Origin: Candidatus Didemnitutus sp.
GTDB taxonomy: Bacteria; Verrucomicrobiota; Verrucomicrobiia; Opitutales; Opitutaceae
Assembly: GCA_023701285.1 (NCBI GenBank)
Contig: JAMPXH010000009.1
Coordinates: 1 to 61,003, forward strand
Direction: 5' to 3'
DNA length: 61,003 bases
Part shown: one piece after another, positions 27,822 through 36,335 of the stretch
How positions within the stretch are numbered: position 1 is the first letter of the stretch
Layout: every line of letters begins with the position of its first letter
Notes under the pieces: generated by a model
Seen by the model: only the letters and a program-made list of their open reading frames with translations
Databases searched by the model: none
Told to the model about the DNA's origin: nothing
Made by a program: the position numbers and the translations under genes

Positions 27822-28673
27822 TCACACGCGCGTGCTGAACACCTCGTCGTGCAACGTGCCTTCGGCGACGCGGGTGACGGGGCCGGTCATCTTGATCGCG
27901 AAGCCGTCGCCGATCTCGATGCCGATCCGGCCGCCGGGCATGTGCACGGTGACGGAGCGGTCGACGAGGCCGAGCTTGTGCGCCACGGCGGCCGAGGCGC
28001 TGGAGCTGCTGCCCGAGGCGAGCGTGTAGCCCGCGCCACGCTCCCAGATCTCGATCTGGATGTTGGCGCGGTCGATCACGCGCAGAAACTGGACGTTCGT
28101 GCGCTTGGGAAAGTTCGCATGCACCTCGAGGTCGGGGCCGTAGTGACGCGCGAGCTTTTCCGAGATCTCCGGCAGCGGGATGACGCAGTGGGGATTGCCG
28201 ATGGTCGCGGCGCAGAACGTGAACTCGCGGTCTTGGATGCGGATCTTCTCGTTGATCACCTCGCGCGGCGCGCCGGCGACCGGGATGCGGGCGCTGTCGA
28301 ACGACACGCAGCCCATCTCGACCGTGATCTGCTGGCCGCCGGGCTGGATCGTGACCTCCACCACGCCGCCGGGGGTGTCGATGGTGAACGGTGCGGAGCC
28401 GACTTTTTTCCGGTCGTAAAGGTAGCGCGAGAAGATGCGCAGGCCGTTGCCGGATTTCTCCGCCTCGGAGCCGTCGGGGTTGAAGATGCGCAGGCCGAAC
28501 GGCGCCTGGGTGCTCGGCAGCGGGCCCCACAGGATGCCGTCGGAGCCGGCCCCGAAATTGCGGTGGCAGATCACGCGGATTTGCTCGGGCGTCGGCGTGG
28601 TCCAGCCGGGGAAATCGGCCGGGTCCATGACGATGTAGTCGTTGCCGAGGGCGTGGTATTTGTGAAAGCGCAT
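27822..28673 (-). CDS. dapF: DapF-family epimerase-like protein lacking both catalytic cysteines
   Basis: By family it should interconvert LL- and meso-diaminopimelate for lysine and peptidoglycan synthesis. Its 283 residues keep the fold signatures: HALGNDYIVMD, GAGSDGIL, NPDGSEAEKSGNGLRI, IGNPHCV and ERGAGYTLASGSS. In characterised DapF the two catalytic bases are cysteines just before GNG and in the ACGTG-like loop; here those positions are Ser74 and Ser220. Either this is a divergent subfamily with another chemistry or substrate, or a true DapF lies elsewhere. It is followed closely, possibly in one transcript, by the DUF4336 gene's upstream partner order (28686 start side). Confidence 0.78.
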   Translation of the reverse strand: MRFHKYHALGNDYIVMDPADFPGWTTPTPEQIRVICHRNFGAGSDGILWGPLPSTQAPFGLRIFNPDGSEAEKSGNGLRIFSRYLYDRKKVGSAPFTIDTPGGVVEVTIQPGGQQITVEMGCVSFDSARIPVAGAPREVINEKIRIQDREFTFCAATIGNPHCVIPLPEISEKLARHYGPDLEVHANFPKRTNVQFLRVIDRANIQIEIWERGAGYTLASGSSSSASAAVAHKLGLVDRSVTVHMPGGRIGIEIGDGFAIKMTGPVTRVAEGTLHDEVFSTRV

Positions 28674-28685
28674 GCGGCCCGGAAA

Positions 28686-29360
28686 TTAGAGAAACGCGAA
28701 GGCGGCGCGCAAGGCCTCCTTCGGCGATGACGTGAGATTGTCGCCGTGGCCGACGAGGATGCGGTCGAAGTCCCAGCCGAGGATGCGGTCGATGGACGCG
28801 CGCAGGGCGGCGCGATCATCGATCACGGCCTTGAACATCCGCGACGGGGTGAAGCGGCAGTGGCAGCCGTTGAGGCGCAGCAGCACGCGGCTGAGGAACG
28901 GCATCCGGTCGCCGAGGTTGAAGGCGAGGTCGGCCACGATGAGCGTGCGGGAAGCGCGGTGCAGGAACACCACCTCGTGCACGCGGCGCACGCCTTTCAC
29001 CACGAGTTGGTCGAAGGTGCCGTCCCACGCGGCGGAGGGACGGTCGCCGAGGATGTCCGTGGCGGGGTGTGCGGGGAAGACCCGGTGGAAACGCGGCGGG
29101 GCGTGGAAGCGCGCGGCGGGATAGCGCGGCACCCAGCCTTCGAGGTAGGTGTCGTGCAGGTAATTCGGCGCCACGAGATGGCCCACGGGACCGAGCTCGG
29201 CGAGGGCGGCGGCGAGCGCGTCGCTGTAGGCGACCGGCGAGTGCACCCACAACGATCCGTCGGGCAGGCGGGCGACCGTCATGCGGTGGCCGAGGTGCAT
29301 GCCGAGGACGGTCATCGGCGCGATGAGTTCCCAGAGCCCGGCGTGGACGGGATTGAGCAT
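28686..29360 (-). CDS. DUF4336 family protein (metallo-beta-lactamase-like fold)
   Basis: A 224-residue soluble protein with the DUF4336 pattern: GHRMTVARLPDGSLWVHSPV near the N-terminus, LGPVGHLVAPNYLHD in the middle, then LIVADLAFNL and ILVGHGDNL at the C-terminus. The arrangement of His and Asp residues resembles a metal-binding metallo-beta-lactamase fold, but the classical HXHXDH motif is absent. Biochemical function of the family is unknown. It is only 12 bases upstream of the DapF-like gene on the same strand, so the two are probably cotranscribed. Confidence 0.78.
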   Translation of the reverse strand: MLNPVHAGLWELIAPMTVLGMHLGHRMTVARLPDGSLWVHSPVAYSDALAAALAELGPVGHLVAPNYLHDTYLEGWVPRYPAARFHAPPRFHRVFPAHPATDILGDRPSAAWDGTFDQLVVKGVRRVHEVVFLHRASRTLIVADLAFNLGDRMPFLSRVLLRLNGCHCRFTPSRMFKAVIDDRAALRASIDRILGWDFDRILVGHGDNLTSSPKEALRAAFAFL

Positions 29361-29416
29361 GGCGCGAAGATGTAGTGTCTATCCGCGCCGCACGCACGCG
29401 CGAAAACGGGCCGCGC

Positions 29417-30871
29417 TCAGGCGGGCTGGTAGCCGAGGAGGCGGCGCTCCTTGATGAACTGCGCCACGGGTGCGGGCACGAGGGTTTCCCAGCTCGCATC
29501 GCCACGCGCGATGCGCTCGGCCACGTCGCGGGAATGGATCGGGAGCAGCCGTTCGTCGTAGTCGGTCAGGCAGGCGATGGCGTTGTTCTCGAGCAGGTGC
29601 TGATAGAGAAAACGCAGGTGGTGGGCGACGCGGACGTTGCGCGCCGTGATCAGCTCGCCCGGCGCCAAATTTTCCGGGGCGGCGGCTCCGGCCGGTTGCG
29701 CGAGACGGTGGAGCGTGTCCTCGCGCATCGGGTAGACGTAGAGTTTGACCGCCTGCTTGAACATGCGGCCCATCGACTCGAGCAGGCCGCCGTCGAGGTG
29801 CTCGTAGTAGCGCTCGTTGAAGACGTCGAGGAGCGCATTGATGCCGAGGGTGATGCCGATCATCTCCTTCGTGTAGCGGCGGAAGTAGGCGGCGAGGCGG
29901 AAATACTCGGAGTAGTTCGAGATCAGCACGGTCACGCCGATGCGGCCGAGCATCGCGATGCGGGCGAGGAAGTCGTCCACGTCGCATTCGCCGCCGGAGT
30001 GGAGGTTGTGGATGGTCATCTCCATCAGCACGAGCACGTCCTTGCCCTGCACGGTGGGCTCGCGGAGGAACTGCGCCGTGGCGCCGCGGAGCATGTCGAC
30101 GTTGATGTTCGTCACCGGGCGGAATTTGCCGCGCTCGACGAGCACGGGGCGGTTGAAGAAGGCCTCGGAGGGCTGGAGCACATCGCCGTCGGGGGAAAAC
30201 AAGGCGGCGTTGGTCAGCCCGTGCTGCACGAGGAGGAGCGAGAGCCGGCGGTTGTCGACGTGGGCGAAGGCCGGGCCGGTGAGCTTGAGCATGTCGACCT
30301 CGATGCGGTCGGTGCCGACGTTGTCGACGAGCGAGGTGATGAATTTCTCGGGATCGTGCTGGAAGTAGAACGCCCCGTAGATGAGGTTGGTGCCGACGAT
30401 GCCGAGCGCCTCCTGCTGCTGGACGTTCTTTTTGTCCCACATCCGCACGTGGATGATGATCTCGTTGGGCTCCTCGAGCGGCTGGTGTTGGAAGCGGATG
30501 CCGAGCCAGCCGTGGCCGTCGGAGACGCGGGCGCTCTTGGCGGCGACGGTGTTGGCGAAGACGAAGAAGCGCGTGCGCTCGCCGCGCTTTTCGGAGAGGC
30601 GCTCGCGCAGCAGGGCGTATTCGTGGTGCAGCATCGTCTGCAACCGCTCGCGCGAAACGTAGCGCGGCGCCTTGCCGTAGATGGCGTCGCTGAAAGTCAT
30701 GTCGTAGGCCGACATGGTCTTGGCGATCGAGCCGGAGGCGTTGCCGGCCTGGAAGAACACGCGCGCCACTTCCTGCCCGGCGCCGATCTCGGCGATGGTG
30801 CCGTAGCGCGTGCCATCGAGATTGATCGTGAGCGCCTTGCGGTTGGTGGTCAGCAGATTGTTTTCGCTCAT
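29417..30871 (-). CDS. Conserved protein of unknown function
   Basis: A 484-residue soluble protein that I recognise only as a widely conserved family, not by function. The N-terminus reads KALTINLDGTRYGTIAEIGA, then GQEVARVFFQAGNASGSIAK, and the middle contains EALGIVGTNLIYGAFYFQHD and PVTNINVDMLRG. There is no signal peptide, membrane helix or recognised catalytic motif. From memory, homologues in Bacteroidetes and Cyanobacteria carry contradictory names (adenylyltransferase, TonB receptor), none of which fits the sequence. The ATG at 30871 follows an upstream Pro/Ser-rich in-frame stretch that was excluded. It is divergent from sppA. Confidence 0.75.
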   Translation of the reverse strand: MSENNLLTTNRKALTINLDGTRYGTIAEIGAGQEVARVFFQAGNASGSIAKTMSAYDMTFSDAIYGKAPRYVSRERLQTMLHHEYALLRERLSEKRGERTRFFVFANTVAAKSARVSDGHGWLGIRFQHQPLEEPNEIIIHVRMWDKKNVQQQEALGIVGTNLIYGAFYFQHDPEKFITSLVDNVGTDRIEVDMLKLTGPAFAHVDNRRLSLLLVQHGLTNAALFSPDGDVLQPSEAFFNRPVLVERGKFRPVTNINVDMLRGATAQFLREPTVQGKDVLVLMEMTIHNLHSGGECDVDDFLARIAMLGRIGVTVLISNYSEYFRLAAYFRRYTKEMIGITLGINALLDVFNERYYEHLDGGLLESMGRMFKQAVKLYVYPMREDTLHRLAQPAGAAAPENLAPGELITARNVRVAHHLRFLYQHLLENNAIACLTDYDERLLPIHSRDVAERIARGDASWETLVPAPVAQFIKERRLLGYQPA

Positions 30872-31029
30872 CGGTCGGGCGAAACTAGGCCCGGCGGTCC
30901 GGGGCACAAGGGAAAGAATCGGGTGCTCCGGCCCGCCGCTGGTGGAGCGTCGCTGCCGCTCGTCCGCGCCCGGGGCCTGCGGACAGTTTTCGCTGGCCGG
31001 TGCCGGGGAGGCGTTTACGGTGCGTCACA

Positions 31030-32868
31030 ATGAAGAACTTCTTCACTTCGTTTTTTGCCACGATTGCCGCGTTGCTGGTCTTCGCCTTCGGCGGCTTGTT
31101 GATGGTGTTTGTGCTCATCGGCGCGCTGGCGGCGATGGGCGAGAAAACGGTGGCCGTGCAAAACGGCTCCTACCTCGTGCTCGACCTCAACGCCAACATC
31201 CAGGACACGCCGTCCCAGATGGAAGGCTTGGAAGAGCTGGAGACGGTCTTCGGCGGCGCCGGGGCGCAACGTCTGCAACTGCGGCAGCTGACCCGCGCGA
31301 TCCGGGCGGCGGCGGACGATCCGGACATCGCCGGCATCTTCATGCAGGGGCAGTTCACGCCCAACGGCTACGGCACGGGCTTCGCGGCCCTGCGCGAGGT
31401 GCGCGAGGCGTTGGCCGCGTTCCGCGAGTCGGGCAAGCCGGTGAAGGCCTACCTGACGTGGGCGACCACGCGGGAATACTACCTCGCCTCCGCCGCGAGC
31501 GAAGTGACGCTCGATCCCTATGGCGCCATCCTCATGCCGGGCTTGGCGAGCCAGCCGATGTTCTTCGCCGGAGCCTTCGAGAAATTCGGCATCGGCGTGC
31601 AGGTGACGCGAGTGGGCAAATACAAGTCCGCCGTCGAACCCTTCACCCGTCGCGACATGAGCCCCGAGAACCGGGAACAGGTCCAGAAGCTGCTCGACGA
31701 TGTGTGGCGCGACTTGGTCGCCGGCATCGAGGAAGGCCGCGGGCTCGAGGCCGGCGTGCTGCAGAAAGCCGTCGATGCGGAGGGGTTCCTGCGTCCCGAG
31801 CCGGCGTTGGCCGCCAAGCTCGTGGACCGCGCCGCCTACTGGGACGTCGTGCTGGAGGAGCTCAAGGCCGACACCGGACGCGAAGGCGAGAAGAAGACCT
31901 TCAAGCAGATCGCGATCAAGGACTATGCCAAGCTGGTCTCGGGCGACGGGCTCGCGGCCACCCGCCGCGATGCCGGCAAAGTGCAGCTCTCCGGCAACGA
32001 GCGTCTCGGCATCGTCTATGCCGAGGGCGAAATCGTCGACGGTGACGGCGACGGCGAGAATCTGGTCTACGGCGCCAAGGTCGCGCGGCAGATCCGCGAG
32101 TTGCGGCAGGACGACAAGGTCAAGGCCATCGTCCTGCGCATCAACAGCCCGGGCGGCAGCGCGGCGGCTTCGGAGATGATCCTGCGCGAGGTGCAACTCG
32201 CGCAGCAGGCGAAGCCCGTCGTCGTGTCCATGGGCACGGTCGCGGCCTCGGGCGGTTACTGGATCTCGATGTTCTCCGAACGCGTGTTCGCCGAACCGAC
32301 GACGATCACGGGCTCGATCGGCGTGTTCGGCATGTTCCTCAATTTCCAGGGACTCGCGAACGACAAACTCGGCCTCACCTTCGACGTCGTGAAGACAGGC
32401 AAGTTCGCCGACGCCACCACCGTCGTGCGCCCGAAGAGCGAGGAGGAACTCGCGCTGTTCCAGAAGTTCGTGGACTGGATCTACGAGGAATTCACCACCA
32501 AGGTCGCCACGTCGCGCAAGCTCGACCTCGCCCAGGTGAAGGAGATCGCGCAAGGCCGCGTCTGGTCCGGCGCGCAGGCGAAGGAACTCGGCCTCGTCGA
32601 CGAACTCGGCGGGTTGGAAGACGCCATCCGCTACGCGGCGGAGAAGGCGCAGCTCGGCGACAAGTTCCGCATCGTCGAATTGCCGCGGGCGAAGCAATTC
32701 GCCGAGGTGCTGACGGAGGCGCTGGAAGGCCGCCGCCGCGAGCAGGCGCTGTCCGGCCCGCTGGGCACGATGGTGCGCGACCTCTCCGCCGAGTTGCAGA
32801 GCGTGAACCGCTTCAACGATCCGCGCGGCGTCTATGCGCGCCTGCCGTTCGACGTGCGCCTCAAGTAA
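31030..32868 (+). CDS. sppA: Signal peptide peptidase SppA, long (67K) type
   Basis: Inner-membrane serine/lysine protease that clears cleaved signal peptides. Its 612 residues have an N-terminal membrane helix (FFATIAALLVFAFGGLLMVF) and two tandem ClpP/crotonase-like domains, the E. coli-like double form. The catalytic Lys lies in RVGKYKSAVEPF (about 198) of the first half and the catalytic Ser in VAASGGYWISM (about 408) of the second. The C-terminus carries WSGAQAKELGLVDELGG. The start is the ATG at 31030, 158 bases from the divergent unknown gene. A terminator follows. Confidence 0.94.
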   Translation: MKNFFTSFFATIAALLVFAFGGLLMVFVLIGALAAMGEKTVAVQNGSYLVLDLNANIQDTPSQMEGLEELETVFGGAGAQRLQLRQLTRAIRAAADDPDIAGIFMQGQFTPNGYGTGFAALREVREALAAFRESGKPVKAYLTWATTREYYLASAASEVTLDPYGAILMPGLASQPMFFAGAFEKFGIGVQVTRVGKYKSAVEPFTRRDMSPENREQVQKLLDDVWRDLVAGIEEGRGLEAGVLQKAVDAEGFLRPEPALAAKLVDRAAYWDVVLEELKADTGREGEKKTFKQIAIKDYAKLVSGDGLAATRRDAGKVQLSGNERLGIVYAEGEIVDGDGDGENLVYGAKVARQIRELRQDDKVKAIVLRINSPGGSAAASEMILREVQLAQQAKPVVVSMGTVAASGGYWISMFSERVFAEPTTITGSIGVFGMFLNFQGLANDKLGLTFDVVKTGKFADATTVVRPKSEEELALFQKFVDWIYEEFTTKVATSRKLDLAQVKEIAQGRVWSGAQAKELGLVDELGGLEDAIRYAAEKAQLGDKFRIVELPRAKQFAEVLTEALEGRRREQALSGPLGTMVRDLSAELQSVNRFNDPRGVYARLPFDVRLK

Positions 32869-32902
32869 GCCGCGCCGCGCAACGCACAGTCCTTTTCTCC
32901 CG

Positions 32903-32928
32903 CAGCCCGTCTTCCGACGGGCTGTTTG
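32903..32928 (+). terminator. Terminator after sppA
   Basis: CAGCCCGTC (32903-32911) pairs with GACGGGCTG (32916-32924) around TTCC, followed by TTTG. The T-run is short, so strength is moderate. Confidence 0.65.
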
Positions 32929-33007
32929 CTTGGTGCGGTGCAGATTTCTGGCTTCGCCGGCACCCCGGTGGTTGCGCGGGATGCGCCGGGCTGTTTTATT
33001 GGCGGGG

Positions 33008-33544
33008 ATGAGCCAAACCACCGTCCTCCTCCGCGATACGCCCGCAACCGTGATTCCCGCCGGTGATAAGGTCACGCTGCCCGCCGGCCTGAACGTCTTC
33101 ATCACCCAGACGCTCGGCGGCAACGTCACCGTGCGCACGGAGCAGGGGCTCTTTCAGATCGCGCGCGAACACGCGGAGGCGCTGCAGGGTTATCAGCCGG
33201 CGACGCCGGCCCCGGCGGTGGTGGCGGGCGAATTCAGCGAGCAGGCCGTCTGGGACACGCTCAAGACCTGCTTCGACCCGGAGATTCCGGTCAACATCGT
33301 CGATCTCGGACTCGTCTACGATCTGGCCATCGATCCGCTGCCCGAGGGCGGGCACGATGTGCAGGTGAAGATGACGCTGACCGCGCCCGGTTGCGGCATG
33401 GGCCCGGTGATTGCGGAGGACGCGCGCGCGAAGATCGCCGCCGTGCCCGGCGTGCGCACGGCGCAAGTCCACATCGTGTGGGACCCGCAATGGACGCCGC
33501 AGATGATCTCCGAAGTCGGCCGCAAGACGCTGGGACTGGAGTGA
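33008..33544 (+). CDS. sufT: SufT-like Fe-S cluster assembly protein (DUF59/MIP18 family)
   Basis: A 178-residue protein implicated by family in iron-sulfur cluster maturation. It has the SufT two-part form: an N-terminal beta segment (TVLLRDTPATVIPAGDKVTL) followed by the DUF59 domain (AVWDTLKTCFDPEIPVNIVD). That domain has the conserved DPEIPVNIVDLGLVY block and TAPGCGMG. No sufBCDSE genes are nearby. The ATG at 33008 is preceded by GGCGGGG. Single-domain PaaD proteins lack the N-terminal part, which supports SufT. Confidence 0.85.
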   Translation: MSQTTVLLRDTPATVIPAGDKVTLPAGLNVFITQTLGGNVTVRTEQGLFQIAREHAEALQGYQPATPAPAVVAGEFSEQAVWDTLKTCFDPEIPVNIVDLGLVYDLAIDPLPEGGHDVQVKMTLTAPGCGMGPVIAEDARAKIAAVPGVRTAQVHIVWDPQWTPQMISEVGRKTLGLE

Positions 33545-33616
33545 GTGCGGTTGGCCGCTGACGGCGGCGGGACGTGGACGACGGACTCGACCGCGGCAAT
33601 AAACGTCAGGACTATC

Positions 33617-33644
33617 CGGGCGCGACCGAGGTCGCTGCCTACCC
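33617..33644 (-). repeat. REP-like stem-loop, copy d
   Basis: GCGACC (33622-33627) and GGTCGC (33630-33635) pair with a two-base loop. On the minus strand the element is headed GGGTAGGCA. It lies in the gap between sufT and dus (33545-33679), which contains no gene. Confidence 0.45.
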
Positions 33645-33679
33645 GTGTGTCCGACGCAGGTGGCTCGGTTCGGACCGCT

Positions 33680-34780
33680 TCAGGCGCTGATCGTATCGAG
33701 CGAGCAGCCGTCGGCGGCGGGGGATTCGCAGTTGGGACGCGCGATCACGCCGGCGTAGGGCTCGGGCGCGAAGGGGCGGGCGGGCTCGCTCAACAGGTGG
33801 CGGTCGCACACGGCGAACAACTCCACTTCGGTCATGGCCCGGCGCATGTCGTGCAAGAAGGCGCCCTGTGCATCGACGCTCTGGCCGACGAAGTTGAGGT
33901 ATTTTTTCATCTTCGCCACGTGGGCGTGCTCGGGAATCCCGGGCCCGCGCGTTTCGCGGTAGAGCCGGTCCACGTATTCGCGCACGTCGGCGAGCGTGGG
34001 AGCGAAGACGGGTGCGCCGGCGAGGTGCTCGCGCGTCTGGCGGAAAATCCACGGGTTGCGGATGGCGTGGCGGCCGATCATCACGCCGGCGGCGCCGGTC
34101 TCCGCGAGCACGGCGGCGGCCTTGGCGGCGGAGGTGATGTTGCCGTTGGCGAGCACCGGGCCGCGCACGGAGCGGGCGGCGGTGGCGATGAAATCGTAAT
34201 GCACCTCGCTGCGGTAGCCTTCCTTCACGGTGCGGCCGTGGACGCTGAGGAGGTCGACGGCGTGCTTGTCGATCAGCTGCAACACAGTCTCGTAGGACGC
34301 GGTCGAGTCGAAGCCGATGCGCATCTTGACGGTGAAAAGGCCGGGGACGGCGTCGCGCAGGGCGCCGAGGAGCGAATCGATCTTGGCCGGATCGCGGAGC
34401 AGGCCGCCGCCGACGTTCTTCTTGTAGATCTTGGGCGCGGGGCAGCCCATGTTGAGATCAATGCCGGCGACCGGATGATGGAGCAGTTCCCGGACGGTGC
34501 GCACCATGTGGCCGATGTCCTCGCCGATGAGCTGGGCGAAGACGGGGCGGCCGGTGTGGTTCTCGTCGATGGAGCGGAGGATGTGTTTCTCCGGGCGCGA
34601 CTGGGCGTGGACGCGAAAGAACTCGGTGAAGTAGTAATCGGGCGCGCCGTAGTGCGCCATGAGGCGCATGAAGGGCAGGTCCGTGACGTCCTGCATCGGG
34701 GCGAGCGCGGAGAGCGGGCCGGGTTGAAGCGGCGCAGGCAGCACGCGGGAGGAAGGGGCGGCGGGTGGAACGTCGGGCAT
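33680..34780 (-). CDS. tRNA-dihydrouridine synthase
   Basis: FMN-dependent reductase that makes dihydrouridine in tRNA D-loops. Its 366 residues show the Dus signatures: LSALAPMQDVTDLPFMRL, IDLNMGCPAPKIYKKNVGG with catalytic Cys113, VKMRIGF, LLSVHGRTVKEGY, GPVLANGNI and GVMIGRHAIRNPWIF. The C-terminal helical domain is present. Its Ala/Pro-rich first 20 residues are outside the domain. The DusB or DusA subtype cannot be fixed by eye. Confidence 0.93.
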   Translation of the reverse strand: MPDVPPAAPSSRVLPAPLQPGPLSALAPMQDVTDLPFMRLMAHYGAPDYYFTEFFRVHAQSRPEKHILRSIDENHTGRPVFAQLIGEDIGHMVRTVRELLHHPVAGIDLNMGCPAPKIYKKNVGGGLLRDPAKIDSLLGALRDAVPGLFTVKMRIGFDSTASYETVLQLIDKHAVDLLSVHGRTVKEGYRSEVHYDFIATAARSVRGPVLANGNITSAAKAAAVLAETGAAGVMIGRHAIRNPWIFRQTREHLAGAPVFAPTLADVREYVDRLYRETRGPGIPEHAHVAKMKKYLNFVGQSVDAQGAFLHDMRRAMTEVELFAVCDRHLLSEPARPFAPEPYAGVIARPNCESPAADGCSLDTISA

Positions 34781-34836
34781 GGCGGCGGGCGGCGCGGCTC
34801 GGGCCGCGCGCTGAGGGAATCCGGCGAAGGGCCGGC

Positions 34837-35310
34837 TTACTGGTCTTCCTCCTCGCGGCCGGGCTCGTCCTTCTGCTGCTTGAGGACGCGTTCGAGGATT
34901 TCGGTCATGTCCTCGACGACATCGAAGACGCGCGGGGCGACGAAGATCTGGCGCTTTTGCTGGAGCGCGAGCACGATGGAATCACTCGGGCGGGCGTCGA
35001 GTTCGAGCAGCTTGCGGCCGAGTTCGTTCTGCATCTGCAGGATGATGCGGGCGAAGTAGGTGCCGTCGTTGACGTCGTTGATGATCACGCGCTCGAGGCT
35101 GATGCCGAAGCCGAGGAAGAGGTTGCTGATGAGATCGTGCGTGAGCGGGCGCTCTTTCTTCACGCCCTTGATCGTCATCGAGATGGCGTTGCCGACGCCC
35201 GGATCGACGTAGATGACGAAGGTTTTCTCGTCGTTGCCGAGAAACACGGCGCAGCCGTTGGCCGTGGGCATCAGGCCTTTGATGGAGACTTCGACGATGT
35301 CGGCGGGCAT
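34837..35310 (-). CDS. Bifunctional nuclease (DUF151) family protein
   Basis: A 157-residue protein of the BFN/DUF151 family, some members of which have RNase/DNase activity in plants. Seen are NGCAVFLGNDEKTFVIYVDP, a conserved ERVIINDVNDGTYFARI block and the family hallmark ELDARPSDSIVLALQ. It ends in an acidic tail GREEEDQ. The ATG at 35310 starts at MPADIVEVSIKG; the longer open frame adds unrelated residues. The bacterial role is not established. Confidence 0.88.
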   Translation of the reverse strand: MPADIVEVSIKGLMPTANGCAVFLGNDEKTFVIYVDPGVGNAISMTIKGVKKERPLTHDLISNLFLGFGISLERVIINDVNDGTYFARIILQMQNELGRKLLELDARPSDSIVLALQQKRQIFVAPRVFDVVEDMTEILERVLKQQKDEPGREEEDQ

Positions 35311-35412
35311 GGGGCGAAAGGTGCGGGCGATGGCAGAAAAGTGCAAGTCAGCGGGCGCGGGCTCGCGACCGGCGGCCACCTGTCGGGTGGCTCCGCCTCG
35401 TCCGGTTAAATT

Positions 35413-36252
35413 TCAGAAGCCGTAGAGCGAGATGCCCCAGGCCTTGGCTTGGGAGAGCACGGCAGGCTTTTCGAGGACGATGACCTTGCCGGCTTCGAGG
35501 GCGGCGGCGGAGAGGCCGGCTTCGCGCATGGTCTCGAGGGTGCGCAGGCCGAAGACGGGCACGTCGAAGCGGTAGTCCTGACCGGCTTTCACGGTTTTCA
35601 CGAAGAGGGTCTCGTCGGTTTTGAAGGTGCCGGCGCGGCGCAGCATGGCGTCGGTGCCCTCGAAGGCTTCGACGGCGAGGACGGTGCCTTTGCGCACGAC
35701 GCAGCCCTGGCCGATGTCGAGGCGGGCGATCTCGCGGGCGATGTGGATGCCGTGCTCGAGGTATTCGCGGTCGACGGGAAGCTTCTTGCCGACCATCGGG
35801 CCGGCGTCGGCGAGTTGGTCGTCGATGAAGGAGCGGGCGTCGAGGAGCGTAATGCCGATCTTCTCGATCTCGTTGGCAATGGCGCCGAAGATCGTCTCGG
35901 CGTTGCGGCGTTTGAGGCTGAAGAGAATCTGTGCGGCCTTGAGGTCGGGCGTGAGGCCGTGGAAGAGGCGCTTGGGCTTCACCTGGCCGGCCATGAGGGC
36001 GTAGCCGGCGCCGAATTGGCGAAGGGCGCCGAGCATCTTGCCGAGCTGGCCGACGTTGATCTCGACGCGCTCCCCGGCGGGGAAGGTGGCGGTGAGCTCG
36101 GGCATGGTCTCTTCCTCGAGCGCGATGAGGCGCAGCGGCACACCGGCGCGGCGGATGGCCTCGGCGGTCAGCAGCGGGTAGCGGCCGCGGCCGGCGATGA
36201 GCGCGAGCGGGCGGCGCGGATCGAAGTTCGGCGGCAGGAAGGCGGAGAGCAC
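35413..36252 (-). CDS. lpxI: UDP-2,3-diacylglucosamine pyrophosphatase LpxI
   Basis: Cleaves UDP-2,3-diacylglucosamine to lipid X and UMP in lipid A synthesis; LpxI replaces LpxH in many bacteria. The body reads LALIAGRGRYPLLTAEAIRR, then GQLGKMLGALRQFGAGYALM, IGITLLDARSFIDDQLAD and GCVVRKGTVLAVEAFEGTDA, all family blocks. There is no in-frame ATG near the domain, so the GTG at 36252 (279 residues) is chosen, which matches the family length. Earlier parts of the open frame read as low-complexity Arg/His sequence antisense to the kinase gene. It implies a lipid A-containing outer membrane. Confidence 0.88.
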   Translation of the reverse strand: MLSAFLPPNFDPRRPLALIAGRGRYPLLTAEAIRRAGVPLRLIALEEETMPELTATFPAGERVEINVGQLGKMLGALRQFGAGYALMAGQVKPKRLFHGLTPDLKAAQILFSLKRRNAETIFGAIANEIEKIGITLLDARSFIDDQLADAGPMVGKKLPVDREYLEHGIHIAREIARLDIGQGCVVRKGTVLAVEAFEGTDAMLRRAGTFKTDETLFVKTVKAGQDYRFDVPVFGLRTLETMREAGLSAAALEAGKVIVLEKPAVLSQAKAWGISLYGF

Positions 36253-36284
36253 ACGGGCAGAGAAGAGGGAAGTGGGCGCGGTGC

Positions 36285-36316
36285 CAAAGAAAAAGCCGCG
36301 CGGGAAGGCGCGGCTT
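36285..36316 (-). terminator. Terminator of the exopolysaccharide export operon
   Basis: AAGCCGCGC (36293-36301) pairs with GCGCGGCTT (36308-36316). Read on the minus strand it is followed by TTTCTTT. It begins 19 bases past the BY-kinase stop and separates it from lpxI. Confidence 0.8.
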
Positions 36317-36335
36317 GGGAGGAAGAAAGAAAGCG

